64,000 bases of DNA from Rhodospirillaceae bacterium (GCA_947476925.1 CANJSF010000004.1:1-64000); one strand, 5' to 3'. Shown: positions 16,226 through 27,120, counted from the first letter of the stretch. Made by a program: numbers and translations. The notes: generated by a model not told the origin, from the sequence alone.

Positions 16226-17101
16226 CTAGCTCAACCACTGCGCAAACGGAACATGCCGGTCGATGACGATGGCGAGGAACACGCCCGCCAAGTATTGCAT
16301 CGAGAATAAGAAGTTTTTGCGAGCCAGAACAAGCGAGGGATCTTTGACCAGCAGCCAATTGAGCCACAGGAATCGGGCGCCAAAGACCAGCGCCATCACG
16401 CCGTAAACGGCACCCAGTTCGCCAAAGGCCCACGGCAAGGCAGCCGAAATGACGAGGGCAATGGTATTGCCTAAAATCCATCGCGCGCAGGCCGCATCGC
16501 CCTTCACCACGGGCAGCATGGGCACGCCTGCGGCGGCGTAGTCGTCTTTAATCAAAATCGCCAACGCCCAAAAATGCGACGGCGTCCACAAGAACAAGAT
16601 AATCGCCATCAACCATGGCAACAGCCATTGCGTTGGGTCAACGGCAGCCGCACCGGCCAGAATCGCAAAGCTGCCCGCGGCACCACCGATAATGATGTTG
16701 GTCCAGTGATAGCGCTTCAGCCAAATCGTGTAGACGATGCCATACACGAAAGCGCCCAGCGCCAGGTGCGTTGCAACCAACCAGTTAAAGGCCAGTACTG
16801 AGATGACACAACTGGCCAACACCAACGCGCCGGCAAGCCAAACGGTATGCGTCGGATCGCCAAGCGTGCCTGCCGCTAACGGACGTTTGGCGGTGCGTGG
16901 CATCAATCGGTCAATGTCGCGGTCCCAGTACTGATTAAAAACCGCAGAACCGAACGAACCCAGAAGGGCTGCGATGAAGATCAATGCCAACGGCACAGCT
17001 TCGACATCTTTGGCCATCGCCGCATAGCCCGCCATGGCGGTGAGTGCGATAAGGAAGCCGATGCGTGGCTTACACAATTCAATGTAGCTGCGGATTTGCA
17101 T
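16226..17101 (-). CDS. ctaB: Protoheme IX farnesyltransferase (heme O synthase)
   Basis: The 291-residue UbiA-family membrane prenyltransferase attaches a farnesyl group to heme b, giving heme O, the precursor of heme A for aa3 oxidases. The prenyl-diphosphate motif is NQYWDRDIDRLMPRTAKRPLAAG, and the second conserved region, YTIWLKRYHWTNIIIGGAAGSFA, is present. About eight or nine hydrophobic segments are visible. Length is normal for the family. The gene follows the subunit-I-like gene by 11 bp on the minus strand and is back-to-back with ctaCDGE, so it serves that oxidase. No ctaA (heme A synthase) lies in the window. Confidence 0.95.
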   Translation of the reverse strand: MQIRSYIELCKPRIGFLIALTAMAGYAAMAKDVEAVPLALIFIAALLGSFGSAVFNQYWDRDIDRLMPRTAKRPLAAGTLGDPTHTVWLAGALVLASCVISVLAFNWLVATHLALGAFVYGIVYTIWLKRYHWTNIIIGGAAGSFAILAGAAAVDPTQWLLPWLMAIILFLWTPSHFWALAILIKDDYAAAGVPMLPVVKGDAACARWILGNTIALVISAALPWAFGELGAVYGVMALVFGARFLWLNWLLVKDPSLVLARKNFLFSMQYLAGVFLAIVIDRHVPFAQWLS

Positions 17102-17112
17102 TGGATTACTGT

Positions 17113-18606
17113 CTATTCCGCCGGACGAGCGCTGTTGCCCGTCACGGCCATGGATGCGGTAACACCTTCACGACCATGGGCCAACAGCAATTTGCCCACC
17201 AAAACCACGAAGATGACCCCACCGATCACAGCAATCAGACCACCCACGCCCATCACCGACAGCGACACAATTTTTGGCGTGCTGTCTAGGCCCTGGCCTG
17301 CCCCCGCAGTTTTGCGGGCCACGCCCATGGAGCCCGCTACAAATAGTGCGAGCGAGTGCAAAAACTGCCCGCCGCCCAGCAAGCAGTACATCCATGTCCG
17401 CAATTTCCGCCGCCCGGTCCGCAAACCCAGCAACGGCAAAAACAGTGCGAAATAAAGCGCCATAAACGCCAAAGTGACGGCAATCAGGGCGGCATGATAG
17501 TGCGCCGGCGTGCGCGTATCGACCGAGCTTTCAAAAAAGCCAATGGCACCGCCAAAACCAAACAGCGCCAGTGAGACCAACATACCCACGACTTCAGGAG
17601 CGCCGGCCAGAACATCTTTCCAGCGCCGGGCCAGCAAACCCAGAATGCCAAAAATAATGACCGTCGTGGGTAGCGGCAGGACGTACCAATACAAGTGCGT
17701 GAACATCAGCCGCTGGGCTGGGTCGCCTGCACTATACGTGAGGTACAACAACGGTCCCATGGCAGCACCCGCGACCATCAGCAACATCATCCACGAGAAC
17801 ACCCGACCCGAGACTGGCGTTTCACCCAGTGTAATGCGCGTGAGCAGGTAAAACGCGCACAGCATCAGGGCCGTATTCGTGAACTGCAGCACGTGGCCGC
17901 CGCCCCAAATCACAAAATCATTCAGCGCGTCGATCTCGAGATTGCCGGGCCTGAGCAACCACGCAATAAGAATGCACCCCAGCGCGATCAGGTAAATCAC
18001 GCCTGCTGCCGCAACACCTAATGTCACGGGCTCAACATCGCGACGCGCACGCAAAATTGTCAGCAATCGTAAAATCGGCAATGCCAAACTTACGGCCAGC
18101 AACGTCAGGCCAGCGTAGTAAAGCGGATGCACAAGCACCGGGATGTAGTTATTGGGCGATGGCACGCCCAAATCACCCAGCACTGGAATAAGCAGCAAAA
18201 TGAGGCTGAGGCCCGCACCATACAAACCCGTGCGTCCAATCAGAATACCTGCGCCCGTTAGTTCTGAATTTGATGGCCCTAATGTCTGCGCCGTGACCAA
18301 AACAGTCAGCGCGCCGTGCACGCCCATGTACCAAATCACAAATGCAAAGGTGACGTGCCCCACCAGCGCCTTTTCAAAAAACGTCTGGCTCGACCACGGC
18401 AGCACAGCCTCGGCGCCCGGCACGCGCAATAGCGCGATGAGTAATGCCAACAAGCCCGCGACACCCAACGACACCAACGGCAGGGCAGCCCAGCCAAACA
18501 GTTCGTGCTTAAAGTGGGGCGTGAGCACGCCTGCAAAACGGCCATCGACAGCGACATCAAGAGGTGCTGCCCTGGAACGCTCAGAAATGTCGATATCGTC
18601 AATCAC
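17113..18606 (-). CDS. Divergent heme-copper oxidase subunit I-like membrane protein
   Basis: The 497-residue protein has about twelve membrane helices and resembles cbb3/NO-reductase-type subunit I. Likely heme ligands are H84 (GHVTFAF) and the pair H369/H371 in PAHYHAAL, equivalent to AHFHY of CtaD. H238 in WGGGHVLQF corresponds to the first CuB ligand, but the position of the cross-linking Tyr in HPEVY is Phe242. The usual HH pair has only one His, H304 in FTHLYWYV. A complete CuB site is therefore doubtful. It may be an assembly or regulatory homologue, or an unusual oxidase or reductase. It lies between ctaB and a DUF420 gene. Confidence 0.75.
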   Translation of the reverse strand: MIDDIDISERSRAAPLDVAVDGRFAGVLTPHFKHELFGWAALPLVSLGVAGLLALLIALLRVPGAEAVLPWSSQTFFEKALVGHVTFAFVIWYMGVHGALTVLVTAQTLGPSNSELTGAGILIGRTGLYGAGLSLILLLIPVLGDLGVPSPNNYIPVLVHPLYYAGLTLLAVSLALPILRLLTILRARRDVEPVTLGVAAAGVIYLIALGCILIAWLLRPGNLEIDALNDFVIWGGGHVLQFTNTALMLCAFYLLTRITLGETPVSGRVFSWMMLLMVAGAAMGPLLYLTYSAGDPAQRLMFTHLYWYVLPLPTTVIIFGILGLLARRWKDVLAGAPEVVGMLVSLALFGFGGAIGFFESSVDTRTPAHYHAALIAVTLAFMALYFALFLPLLGLRTGRRKLRTWMYCLLGGGQFLHSLALFVAGSMGVARKTAGAGQGLDSTPKIVSLSVMGVGGLIAVIGGVIFVVLVGKLLLAHGREGVTASMAVTGNSARPAE

Positions 18607-18670
18607 ATGAACACTCGACGAGGCCGCACATAATACAAATTATCCCGACACTTCAACGGCTTGCGAGAGC

Positions 18671-19135
18671 TCACGTCGGGGCCGGATAGACATGGTACAA
18701 GATGACATAGATTAGCACGCCGGTCACGGTCACATAAATCCAGACCGGCCAGGTCAGCCGGGCAATTTGGCGATGCTGGCTAAATGCGCCTGGCGCAAAC
18801 AGGTCGCCTGTGGTTTTCCAAGCCTGAAATGCCCGCCACAGGGTGACAAACACCATCGGCGTAACAGCAGCCGCCAGAATGACATGGCTGACCAAGAGCG
18901 TAAAATAAGCCGGGCGTTCCCACCCCGTGCCGGGAAATACAAATATCGGCGCGGTGAAATGGTACCAAAGATAACAGATCAAAAACACCGCTGAGACGGC
19001 TGTTGCGGCCAACATGACCTTGCGGTGCTGATCGCGCCGACCCGCTTTGATCAAAACAAAACCGATGATCAGCAAGATGGTCGAGATTGTGTTCAGCGCC
19101 GCATTTACGTGCGGCAGGATGGCGGAGGTGTCCAT
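18671..19135 (-). CDS. DUF420 (CtaM/YozB-like) membrane protein
   Basis: The 154-residue protein has four or five helices and contains LPHVNAALNTIS, HRKVMLAATAVSAVFLICYLWYHF and HVILAAAVTPMVFVTLWRAF, typical of DUF420. The Gram-positive homologue CtaM is needed for active aa3 oxidase. The conserved histidines could bind heme or copper. Its position beside ctaB and the oxidase operon supports an assembly role. It lies between the subunit-I-like gene (64 bp) and the 47-residue membrane protein (44 bp), so the four minus-strand genes probably form one operon. Confidence 0.85.
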   Translation of the reverse strand: MDTSAILPHVNAALNTISTILLIIGFVLIKAGRRDQHRKVMLAATAVSAVFLICYLWYHFTAPIFVFPGTGWERPAYFTLLVSHVILAAAVTPMVFVTLWRAFQAWKTTGDLFAPGAFSQHRQIARLTWPVWIYVTVTGVLIYVILYHVYPAPT

Positions 19136-19179
19136 GTGGCTTTAACGCTCGGGTGGTTAAACTTCGCAGCGAGGCGACT

Positions 19180-19323
19180 TTAAGGCCCCATCACGGCAGT
19201 TTTGATGATGATACTGACGTACATACCCAACGAGACAATCGCCAAACAAATGGCAAACAACACCAGTTTTTTGCGACTCATCGGCTGCGGGGACTGAGCT
19301 TTGTCTTGGGGCAGATTGGTCAT
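19180..19323 (-). CDS. 47-residue single-span membrane protein, CoxF-like
   Basis: ATG at 19323 to TAA at 19180 encodes a polar start (MTNLPQDKAQSPQPMSRKK). One membrane segment (LVLFAICLAIVSLGMYVSII) and a short IKTAVMGP tail follow. The RKK cluster just before the helix would hold the N-terminus in the cytoplasm. Very small proteins with a comparable MYV..I.K ending occur in alphaproteobacterial cox operons (CoxF-type). It is the first gene of the minus-strand oxidase accessory operon. Confidence 0.65.
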   Translation of the reverse strand: MTNLPQDKAQSPQPMSRKKLVLFAICLAIVSLGMYVSIIIKTAVMGP

Positions 19324-19696
19324 CGCCGTATTGCTTCAATCGTCGGAGGGCATTCTGTAACGCTTCTATAGCCTAACCCCACACGCTGTCAAACCGAGCT
19401 TGCGAAGGGTTAATCGGGCTCTATGGCCGAAGAAAATGCGACTCAGTTGCAAAAGCGAGCAATAACCCTACACCCAGCAATCTTGTCGACTAAAGGTTGG
19501 GGTTTTACCCTCAGGATTGCTTTACGCCCACCCCACCCCTGGGATACGCTGCAACGCAACGAGGGGTCTGGCCGAAGGGGATTTCGACGGTCGCTCCGAG
19601 GGGTGCTAAAAATCGAATTCGTTAAAAAAATCAGTTGAATGGCCGTGTCGCGGCGCTTAAACCGGCGCACACCACGTCCTGATATGGAGACCTTCT
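19324..19696. other. Divergent promoter region between oxidase operons
   Basis: No confident gene lies in these 373 bases. A 71-codon frame (19423-19638) lacks a recognisable domain and crosses a C-rich tract near 19530, so I do not call it. The segment must contain the promoters of ctaCDGE and of the minus-strand accessory genes; no clear FNR or RpoE-type site was found. Confidence 0.4.
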
Positions 19697-20542
19697 GTGA
19701 CCGGTAAGATCTTGGGCTTTATTTCCCTCATTTCAACCACCCTCTTTGCTTGGGCAGCCGCCGCACAAGAAGGCACGCAAATGCCGACGCCTTCCTTCCC
19801 GAAGGAATGGCAACTGAACCTGCAAACGCCGGTCAGCCCCATGGCGCACATGATGTATGACTTCCATACCGAGCTGTTGTGGATGTGCACCCTCATCTCG
19901 CTGTTTGTTCTGGCTCTGCTGCTCATTTGCATTTTCCGTTACAACGAAAAAGCCAATCCGGTCCCGTCTAAGACCGCGCACAACACCACCATTGAAGTGA
20001 TTTGGACGGTTCTGCCAATCGTGATTTTGGTGATTATCGCCATCCCGTCATATCGCTTGTTGTACTTTATCGACCGCACCAATGATGCCGAAATGACCAT
20101 GAAGGTGATTGGTAACCAATGGTTCTGGTCTTACGAATACCCCGACCAAGAGATTTCCTTTGACTCGATCGCCAAGCCAGAGGCGGAAATCGACACGGCA
20201 AAGGGCGAACATCGCTTGTTAGAAGTTGACCGCCATGTCGTGCTGCCCGTCGACACCAACATCCGTTTGCTGTTCACGGCTAATGACGTCATCCACGCCT
20301 GGACCATTCCAGCATTCGGCGTGAAGCTAGACGCCATGCCCGGCCGCATCAACGAAACCTGGGTGCGGGTCGAAAAAGAAGGCCGCTATTATGGCCAATG
20401 CTCTGAATTGTGCGGCGTCGACCACTCGTTCATGCCCATCGTTGTTGACATCGTCAGCAAGGAAAAATTCAAAGAGTGGGCTGATAAATCCAAGCAGTCC
20501 GCTCAAATCCCTGCCACGACTCAGCTTGCATCCGCACAATAA
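19697..20542 (+). CDS. ctaC: Cytochrome c oxidase subunit II
   Basis: The 281-residue protein has a signal peptide (MTGKILGFISLISTTLFAWAAAAQ) and two helices (about 45-65 and 90-110, the latter IEVIWTVLPIVILVIIAIPSY). A periplasmic cupredoxin domain follows. The CuA-binding motif CSELCGVDHSFMPI, the upstream HAW and the aromatic cluster NQWFWSYEYPD, which takes electrons from cytochrome c, are all present. The start is GTG, preceded by GGAGA; no ATG fits better. It is the first gene of the ctaCDGE operon, 46 bp before ctaD. Confidence 0.96.
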   Translation: MTGKILGFISLISTTLFAWAAAAQEGTQMPTPSFPKEWQLNLQTPVSPMAHMMYDFHTELLWMCTLISLFVLALLLICIFRYNEKANPVPSKTAHNTTIEVIWTVLPIVILVIIAIPSYRLLYFIDRTNDAEMTMKVIGNQWFWSYEYPDQEISFDSIAKPEAEIDTAKGEHRLLEVDRHVVLPVDTNIRLLFTANDVIHAWTIPAFGVKLDAMPGRINETWVRVEKEGRYYGQCSELCGVDHSFMPIVVDIVSKEKFKEWADKSKQSAQIPATTQLASAQ

Positions 20543-20561
20543 GACCAACGGCTTCGCTTAA

Positions 20562-22232
<1,671 letters not shown>

Positions 22233-22250
22233 TCAGATCAAACGGGCGAT

Positions 22251-22859
22251 ATGAACACGCCGAACCTTCGAGCCAAGAACATCCGCCTTGCCGCGATTTC
22301 GTTATCGGTCGTGGCAGGGATGATTGGCTTGGCTTTTGCATCGGCACCAATCTATCGCTTGGTTTGCCGCGCGCTCGGCGTGGATGGCTCTCCGCAGGTG
22401 GCAACCGTTGCGCCCGACCATGTCGGCACCGCCATGATGACGGTTCGATTTGATGCTAACACTGACCGCGACCTGCCTTGGGAATTCAGACCCAATCAAA
22501 AGCAAGTTTCGATGAAAATTGGCGAGCCGGTGACCGTCAGCTATCATGTCCGCAACACCAGCGATCAGCCCACGACAGGCATTGCAACGTTCAACGTGAC
22601 ACCCGAAAAAACCGGCCAGTACTTCAACAAGTTGCAGTGCTTCTGCTTTTCATTGCAAACGCTTCAACCAGGCCAGACGGCTGATATGCCTGTGACACTG
22701 TTTGTCGATCCGGCCATGCTGGACGATACGACAACCGCGGAAGTGCGAACCATCACACTCTCGTACACATTCTTTAAGGCCGACGAGGGCATGTTGCCCG
22801 AAAAGGCTGCCAATACCGAAGTCTCGCTGGCGCCATTGCCAGCGGTTAGCGTCAATTAA
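22251..22859 (+). CDS. ctaG: Cytochrome c oxidase assembly protein CtaG/Cox11
   Basis: The 202-residue copper chaperone delivers Cu to the CuB site of CtaD. There is one N-terminal membrane helix ([20 protein letters not shown], about 10-30) and a periplasmic domain with the copper motif CFCF in [17 protein letters not shown]. The conserved PVTLFVDP and ITLSYTFF follow. Position between ctaD and ctaE is the classical alphaproteobacterial order. Confidence 0.95.
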   Translation: MNTPNLRAKNIRLAAISLSVVAGMIGLAFASAPIYRLVCRALGVDGSPQVATVAPDHVGTAMMTVRFDANTDRDLPWEFRPNQKQVSMKIGEPVTVSYHVRNTSDQPTTGIATFNVTPEKTGQYFNKLQCFCFSLQTLQPGQTADMPVTLFVDPAMLDDTTTAEVRTITLSYTFFKADEGMLPEKAANTEVSLAPLPAVSVN

Positions 22860-22885
22860 ATATCGCGTAGTAAGGAAGGGCTTCC

Positions 22886-23716
22886 ATGAGCGCCGTCACC
22901 AAACATCCCTATCACATGGTCAACCCCAGTCCGTGGCCGGCTATGGGCGCGTTTTCTGCGCTGGTCTTGGCCATTGGCGCCGTGCTGATGTTCCATAAAG
23001 TTCCAATTATGGGCGTGCAGCTGGGCATCTGGAAAGTAGTGCCGGGTCTGCTGATGGTTTTGCTGACCATGCGCTTCTGGTGGCGCGACGTAACGCACGA
23101 ATCGCGCGTCGAGCACGCACATACCGCAGAAGTCAGCCATGGCCTGCGCATGGGCATGGCACTGTTCATCGCTTCGGAAGTGATGTTCTTCGCAGCCTTC
23201 TTCTGGGCGTTCTTCCACAGCAGCTTGGGCTTTAGCACTTCGGTTGTGCAGTGGCCGCCAGAGGGAATTTTGACGCTGGATGCCTGGGAACTGCCCTTCT
23301 ACAACACCATCATCCTGCTGACGTCGGGCGGAACCGTAACGCGCGCGCACCTGTTTGTTGAACGTGGCGACAACAAGAGCGCTGCCCTGTGGCTGTTCAT
23401 CACGGCCGGATTGGGTGCCTCATTCTTGGGCCTGCAAATCTTCGAATACGGCCATGCGGTATTCAAACTCACTGATGGCATTTATCCCTCGACGTTCTAC
23501 CTCGCCACTGGTTTCCATGGATTCCATGTGTTCGTGGGAACAATCTTCCTCATTGTTTGCGGCATTCGCGCCCTCAAGAACCAGTTCGAACCCCACAAGC
23601 ATATCGGCTTCCAGGCTGCCGCTTGGTATTGGCACTTCGTCGACGTGGTGTGGCTGTTCCTGTTTGTGTGGGTCTATTGGCTGCTGGGCGAGCCCGTCCG
23701 CACCTTCATCCACTAA
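22886..23716 (+). CDS. ctaE: Cytochrome c oxidase subunit III
   Basis: The 276-residue subunit has seven predicted helices. It starts KHPYHMVNPSPWPAMGAFSAL and contains GMALFIASEVMFFAAFFWAFFHSSL, the DCCD-site Glu region, and ATGFHGFHVFVGTIFLIV. Its C-terminus is WHFVDVVWLFLFVWVYW. It stabilises the catalytic core and its proton uptake. AAGGAAGGGC precedes ATG. A strong terminator follows 21 bp after the stop. Confidence 0.96.
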   Translation: MSAVTKHPYHMVNPSPWPAMGAFSALVLAIGAVLMFHKVPIMGVQLGIWKVVPGLLMVLLTMRFWWRDVTHESRVEHAHTAEVSHGLRMGMALFIASEVMFFAAFFWAFFHSSLGFSTSVVQWPPEGILTLDAWELPFYNTIILLTSGGTVTRAHLFVERGDNKSAALWLFITAGLGASFLGLQIFEYGHAVFKLTDGIYPSTFYLATGFHGFHVFVGTIFLIVCGIRALKNQFEPHKHIGFQAAAWYWHFVDVVWLFLFVWVYWLLGEPVRTFIH

Positions 23717-23740
23717 TCCACGAGAAGTACTTTCCCGAAA

Positions 23741-23768
23741 AAAAGGGCCAGCGAAAGCTGGCCCTTTT
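23741..23768 (+). terminator. Rho-independent terminator after ctaE
   Basis: AAAAGGGCCAGC pairs perfectly with GCTGGCCCTTTT across a GAAA tetraloop. The A-rich left flank and T run mean it may work in both directions. It separates ctaE from the DUF983 gene, which would then need its own promoter or read-through. Confidence 0.9.
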
Positions 23769-23798
23769 GCTTTGGGGTCAGGCGCGCTAAACAAAGCC

Positions 23799-24182
23799 AT
23801 GTCCCCTCACACCTCGCCCCCTGCCCCAATCTTGACCGTTGCCCTGCATGGTCGGTGCCCGCGATGTGGCACTGGCAGCTTGTTTGACGGCTTCATCAAA
23901 ATTGCAGAAAAATGCAATTCGTGTGGCCTCAGCTTTGCCGGTCACGATACCGGCGATGGTCCAGCGTTTTTCATCATTCTTCCATTGTGTTTGATTGTGG
24001 CCGGATCAGCGCTTTGGGTTGACCTGACATTCGCCCCACCCATGTGGGTCCACATGATTATCTGGCCGATCTTCATTATGGGCGTCACGGCATTGGTGAT
24101 GCGCCCCATCAAGTCGATCATGGTTGCCTTGCAATACCGTCATCGCGACGTCGAAACCTACGACGACAGCGCCCAGCAATAG
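23799..24182 (+). CDS. DUF983 family membrane protein
   Basis: The 127-residue protein begins with a zinc-ribbon-like segment, CPRCGTGSLFDGFIKIAEKCNSCG, followed by GDGPAFFIILPLCLIVAGSALWVDL. Two membrane helices and a short polar tail follow. DUF983 genes commonly follow ctaE in Alphaproteobacteria and probably help in oxidase biogenesis, although no function is proven. Usually surf1 follows, but it is absent here. The start ATG 23799 is chosen because upstream codons of the same frame run back through the terminator. Confidence 0.88.
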   Translation: MSPHTSPPAPILTVALHGRCPRCGTGSLFDGFIKIAEKCNSCGLSFAGHDTGDGPAFFIILPLCLIVAGSALWVDLTFAPPMWVHMIIWPIFIMGVTALVMRPIKSIMVALQYRHRDVETYDDSAQQ

Positions 24183-24358
24183 CGATTCGACGACAAACTT
24201 GCCGGTACGGCCGATGGCGCCAAATAGGGCGACCGTCAGATTTGGCAATTCTTGCGGCGCTGCGGGTGGAGATTTCAAAACCCTCAACGCAATTGCGCCA
24301 AAATCAAACGGGCGCACATCGCAACGTGTGGCCTTGGTCAGACGTCATTCACTTCAAC

Positions 24359-25573
24359 TTATCGCCGGGAGATATCCTCATCCGGCGTGGAGCCGATTTT
24401 ATGAATGGCCAAATCAGCACCATCGTATTCGTCTTCTTCCGACAGGCGAATCCCGACAGCGCTGCGCAGGGCACCATATAAAATAAAACCACTCACCAGC
24501 GCGATGACGACGCCGATCGCGGTGCCAACAAGTTGCGACATGAACGTCACACCCCCCATACCGCCCAGGGCCTCAAGTCCAAACACGCCGCACAGAACTC
24601 CGCCGAGCGCACCGCATAATCCGTGCAGGGGCCATACGCCCAGCACATCGTCGATGCGCAGTTTGTTTTGACACAGGTTAAATGCATAGACAAACAACCC
24701 GCCCGCCAAGCACCCGGTCGCCAGCGCCCCGATCGGGTGCATCACATCCGAGCCAGCACAAATGGCCACCAGGCCAGCCAGCGCGCCATTGTGCACAAAG
24801 CCGGGATCGTTCTTACCCATCAACAATGCCGCCAGCACACCGCCAACCATGGCCATCAATGAATTAATCGCCACCAGGCCCGTCACAGCCTCCAATTTTT
24901 GCGCGCTCATGACATTGAAACCAAACCAACCCACCGACAGCACCCACGCCCCAAGCGCCAGCCAAACAATATTAGACGGCGGAATGCCAACGGGCGAACC
25001 ATCCGCCTTGTAGCGGCCTTTCCGTGGGCCCAACACAATCACCGCGCCCAGCGCGATCCACCCGCCCATGGCGTGCACGACCACCGAGCCCGCGAAGTCG
25101 TGGAATTTCGCACCAAACATGCCTTCCATCAGCACTTGGAAACCAAGGTTACCGTTCCACGCTAGGCCTTCGAAAAATGGATAGACCAAAGCCACGATGA
25201 TAAACGTAGCAATCAGTTGCGGCGCAAACTTGGCGCGCTCGGCAATGCCACCCGAAATGATGGCTGGAATCGCGGCGGCGAACGTGAGCAGGAAGAAAAA
25301 TTTCACCAGGTCATAGCCTTGCGGGGCAAAACTACCGCCCGCGCCGCCAGAAATAATTTGCGCGCTCTGCAAAAAGCTCACGCCGTAAGCGAGCGAGTAG
25401 CCGACAAAGAAATACGCGATGGTGGACATGGAAAAATCCACCAAAATTTTCACCAGCGCGTTGACCTGGTTTTTCTTGCGGACAGTGCCAACTTCCAAGA
25501 ACGCAAAACCAGCGTGCATGGCGAGCACCATCACGGCCCCCATCAAAATAAATAAAACGTCCGCCCCAGCCAT
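24359..25573 (-). CDS. amt: Ammonium transporter (Amt family), copy without signal sequence
   Basis: The 404-residue transporter has eleven helices. It contains ADVLFILMGAVMVLAMHAGFAFLEVG, DFAGSVVVHAMGGWIALGAVIVLGPRKGRY (first pore His) and PLHGLCGALGGVLCGVFG (second pore His region), and WNGNLGF in place of the Phe gate segment. It conducts ammonium or ammonia across the inner membrane. It is 132 bp downstream of the second amt gene, separated from it by a terminator. It lacks a linked glnK gene, which normally encodes the PII regulator of Amt. The ribosome site GGGGAGGGATTCA precedes ATG. Confidence 0.93.
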   Translation of the reverse strand: MAGADVLFILMGAVMVLAMHAGFAFLEVGTVRKKNQVNALVKILVDFSMSTIAYFFVGYSLAYGVSFLQSAQIISGGAGGSFAPQGYDLVKFFFLLTFAAAIPAIISGGIAERAKFAPQLIATFIIVALVYPFFEGLAWNGNLGFQVLMEGMFGAKFHDFAGSVVVHAMGGWIALGAVIVLGPRKGRYKADGSPVGIPPSNIVWLALGAWVLSVGWFGFNVMSAQKLEAVTGLVAINSLMAMVGGVLAALLMGKNDPGFVHNGALAGLVAICAGSDVMHPIGALATGCLAGGLFVYAFNLCQNKLRIDDVLGVWPLHGLCGALGGVLCGVFGLEALGGMGGVTFMSQLVGTAIGVVIALVSGFILYGALRSAVGIRLSEEDEYDGADLAIHKIGSTPDEDISRR

Positions 25574-25610
25574 TGAATCCCTCCCCAGAGAAAGGAAATA
25601 CGAATAGCCG

Positions 25611-25648
25611 AAAAACCAAAGCCGGTCACCTCGTACGAGATGACCGGC
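25611..25648 (-). terminator. Terminator between the two ammonium transporter genes
   Basis: On the minus strand GCCGGTCA-CTCG pairs with CGAG-TGACCGGC across one mismatch, followed by TTTGGTTTTT. This would end the transcript of the gene at 25706-27088 before the second amt gene. Confidence 0.75.
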
Positions 25649-25705
25649 CTGGCCGAAAGTTGGACGTAAGCTTACCGATCCTGGGGAGGAGCGGCGAGGT
25701 AGAAA

Positions 25706-27088
25706 TTACAGCACTGCCTCGCCATGGAGATTTACGTCCAGGCCTTCGCGTTCGACATCTTTATCCACACGCAGTCCGATGATGAGGTCGACGACCTTGG
25801 CGATGATGAACGTCGCCACCGCGCAATAAACGATGACAACGCCGCAGCCATAAAGTTGGGTCAGCACTTGGCCAGCGTTACCGTCGATCAAGCCCGCCTT
25901 GCCTTGGCCACCCACGGCTTGCACTGCAAACACGCCCGTCAGCACCGCACCGACGAAGCCGCCCACACCGTGCACGCCGAAGGCATCGAGCGCGTCGTCA
26001 TAGCCGAACATTTTCTTCAGCGATGTGGCCGCCCACCAGCAGACGACACCGGCGACCAGACCGATAAGCAATGCGCCCATGGGGTCGACGAAGCCCGAAG
26101 CCGGTGTAATGGCAACCAAACCTGCGACGGCGCCCGAGATAATTCCAAGCACGCTGGGTTTGCCCTTCACGGCCCATTCGACAGACATCCATGACAGGCC
26201 AGCAGCAGCCGTTGCGATTTGTGTCACAGCCATGGCCATACCAGCCAAGCCATTTGCGGCAACCGCGGAACCGGCGTTAAAGCCAAACCAGCCAACCCAC
26301 AGCAATGATGCGCCAACCAAGCTGAGTGTCAGGTTATGCGGAGGGAATGGCTCTTTGCCATAGCCCGTGCGCTTGCCCAACATGATGGAAAGCACCAAGC
26401 CTGCGACGCCGGCGTTGATGTGCACGACGGTTCCGCCGGCGAAATCAAGCACGCCCGCTGTGCCCAAAAAGCCGCCGCCCCAAACCGCGTGGGCCACGGG
26501 TGCATAAACCACCAGCGACCAGATGCCGATAAACCACAACATGGCCGAGAATTTCATGCGATCGACAAACGCCCCGGCAATGAGCGCCGGAGTAATGATG
26601 GCAAAGGTCATCTGGAAGGTCATGAAGACCGTTTCAGGAATGGTGTAGGAAATGGCCTCAACACCGACGCCCTTCAAAAAGGCTTTGCTGAGGTCGCCGA
26701 TGTACGCGTTGCCCGCCGTGAACGACAGGCTGTAGCCGGCAACCATCCACAAAATGGTGACCAAGCAGGTGATGGCAAACGAATGCATCACTGTCGACAG
26801 CACGTTCATTTTGCGAACCATGCCGCCGTAAAACAGCGCCAGACCCGGAATTGTCATGAGCAACACAAGCGCGGTGGATGTCAGCATCCACGCGGTATCG
26901 CCGCTATTGAGCGTCGGCACCGGCGCTGCAGCTGCAGCTGCAACTTCCGCTACGGCCTCGGTTGCGGCGGCAGCGGCCTCGGCGACGGCGGGGGCGGCTT
27001 GGCTGGCAGCTTCTTGGGCCCAAGCTGATGCGGCGGCCAGCAGTGCCGCTGTGCCTGATACCGCTGCGGCAATCCCTGATTTCTTCAT
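25706..27088 (-). CDS. amtB: Ammonium transporter AmtB with signal peptide and Ala-rich periplasmic leader
   Basis: Signal peptide MKKSGIAAAVSGTAALLAAASAWAQ is followed by an Ala/Val/Glu-rich segment of about 45 residues. The Amt core then has NSGDTAWMLTSTALVLLMTIPGLALFYGGMVR, DFAGGTVVHINAGVAGL and FGVHGVGGFVGAVLTGV, which hold the twin pore histidines. The 460-residue chain ends DKDVEREGLDVNLHGEAVL, the PII-interacting tail type. ATG 27088 is preferred because the signal peptide starts there and the sigma-54 promoter lies 36 bp upstream. Regulation by nitrogen status through NtrC/RpoN is indicated by sites at 27121-27138 and 27278-27294. Confidence 0.94.
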   Translation of the reverse strand: MKKSGIAAAVSGTAALLAAASAWAQEAASQAAPAVAEAAAAATEAVAEVAAAAAAPVPTLNSGDTAWMLTSTALVLLMTIPGLALFYGGMVRKMNVLSTVMHSFAITCLVTILWMVAGYSLSFTAGNAYIGDLSKAFLKGVGVEAISYTIPETVFMTFQMTFAIITPALIAGAFVDRMKFSAMLWFIGIWSLVVYAPVAHAVWGGGFLGTAGVLDFAGGTVVHINAGVAGLVLSIMLGKRTGYGKEPFPPHNLTLSLVGASLLWVGWFGFNAGSAVAANGLAGMAMAVTQIATAAAGLSWMSVEWAVKGKPSVLGIISGAVAGLVAITPASGFVDPMGALLIGLVAGVVCWWAATSLKKMFGYDDALDAFGVHGVGGFVGAVLTGVFAVQAVGGQGKAGLIDGNAGQVLTQLYGCGVVIVYCAVATFIIAKVVDLIIGLRVDKDVEREGLDVNLHGEAVL

Positions 27089-27120
27089 GTTCGGTCCTCT
27101 GATGATGACGTATTGCGGGC

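Noticed and set aside
19423-19638. 71-codon frame in the divergent oxidase promoter region
   Set aside because: It crosses C-rich low-complexity sequence, has no family similarity and lies where promoters are expected.
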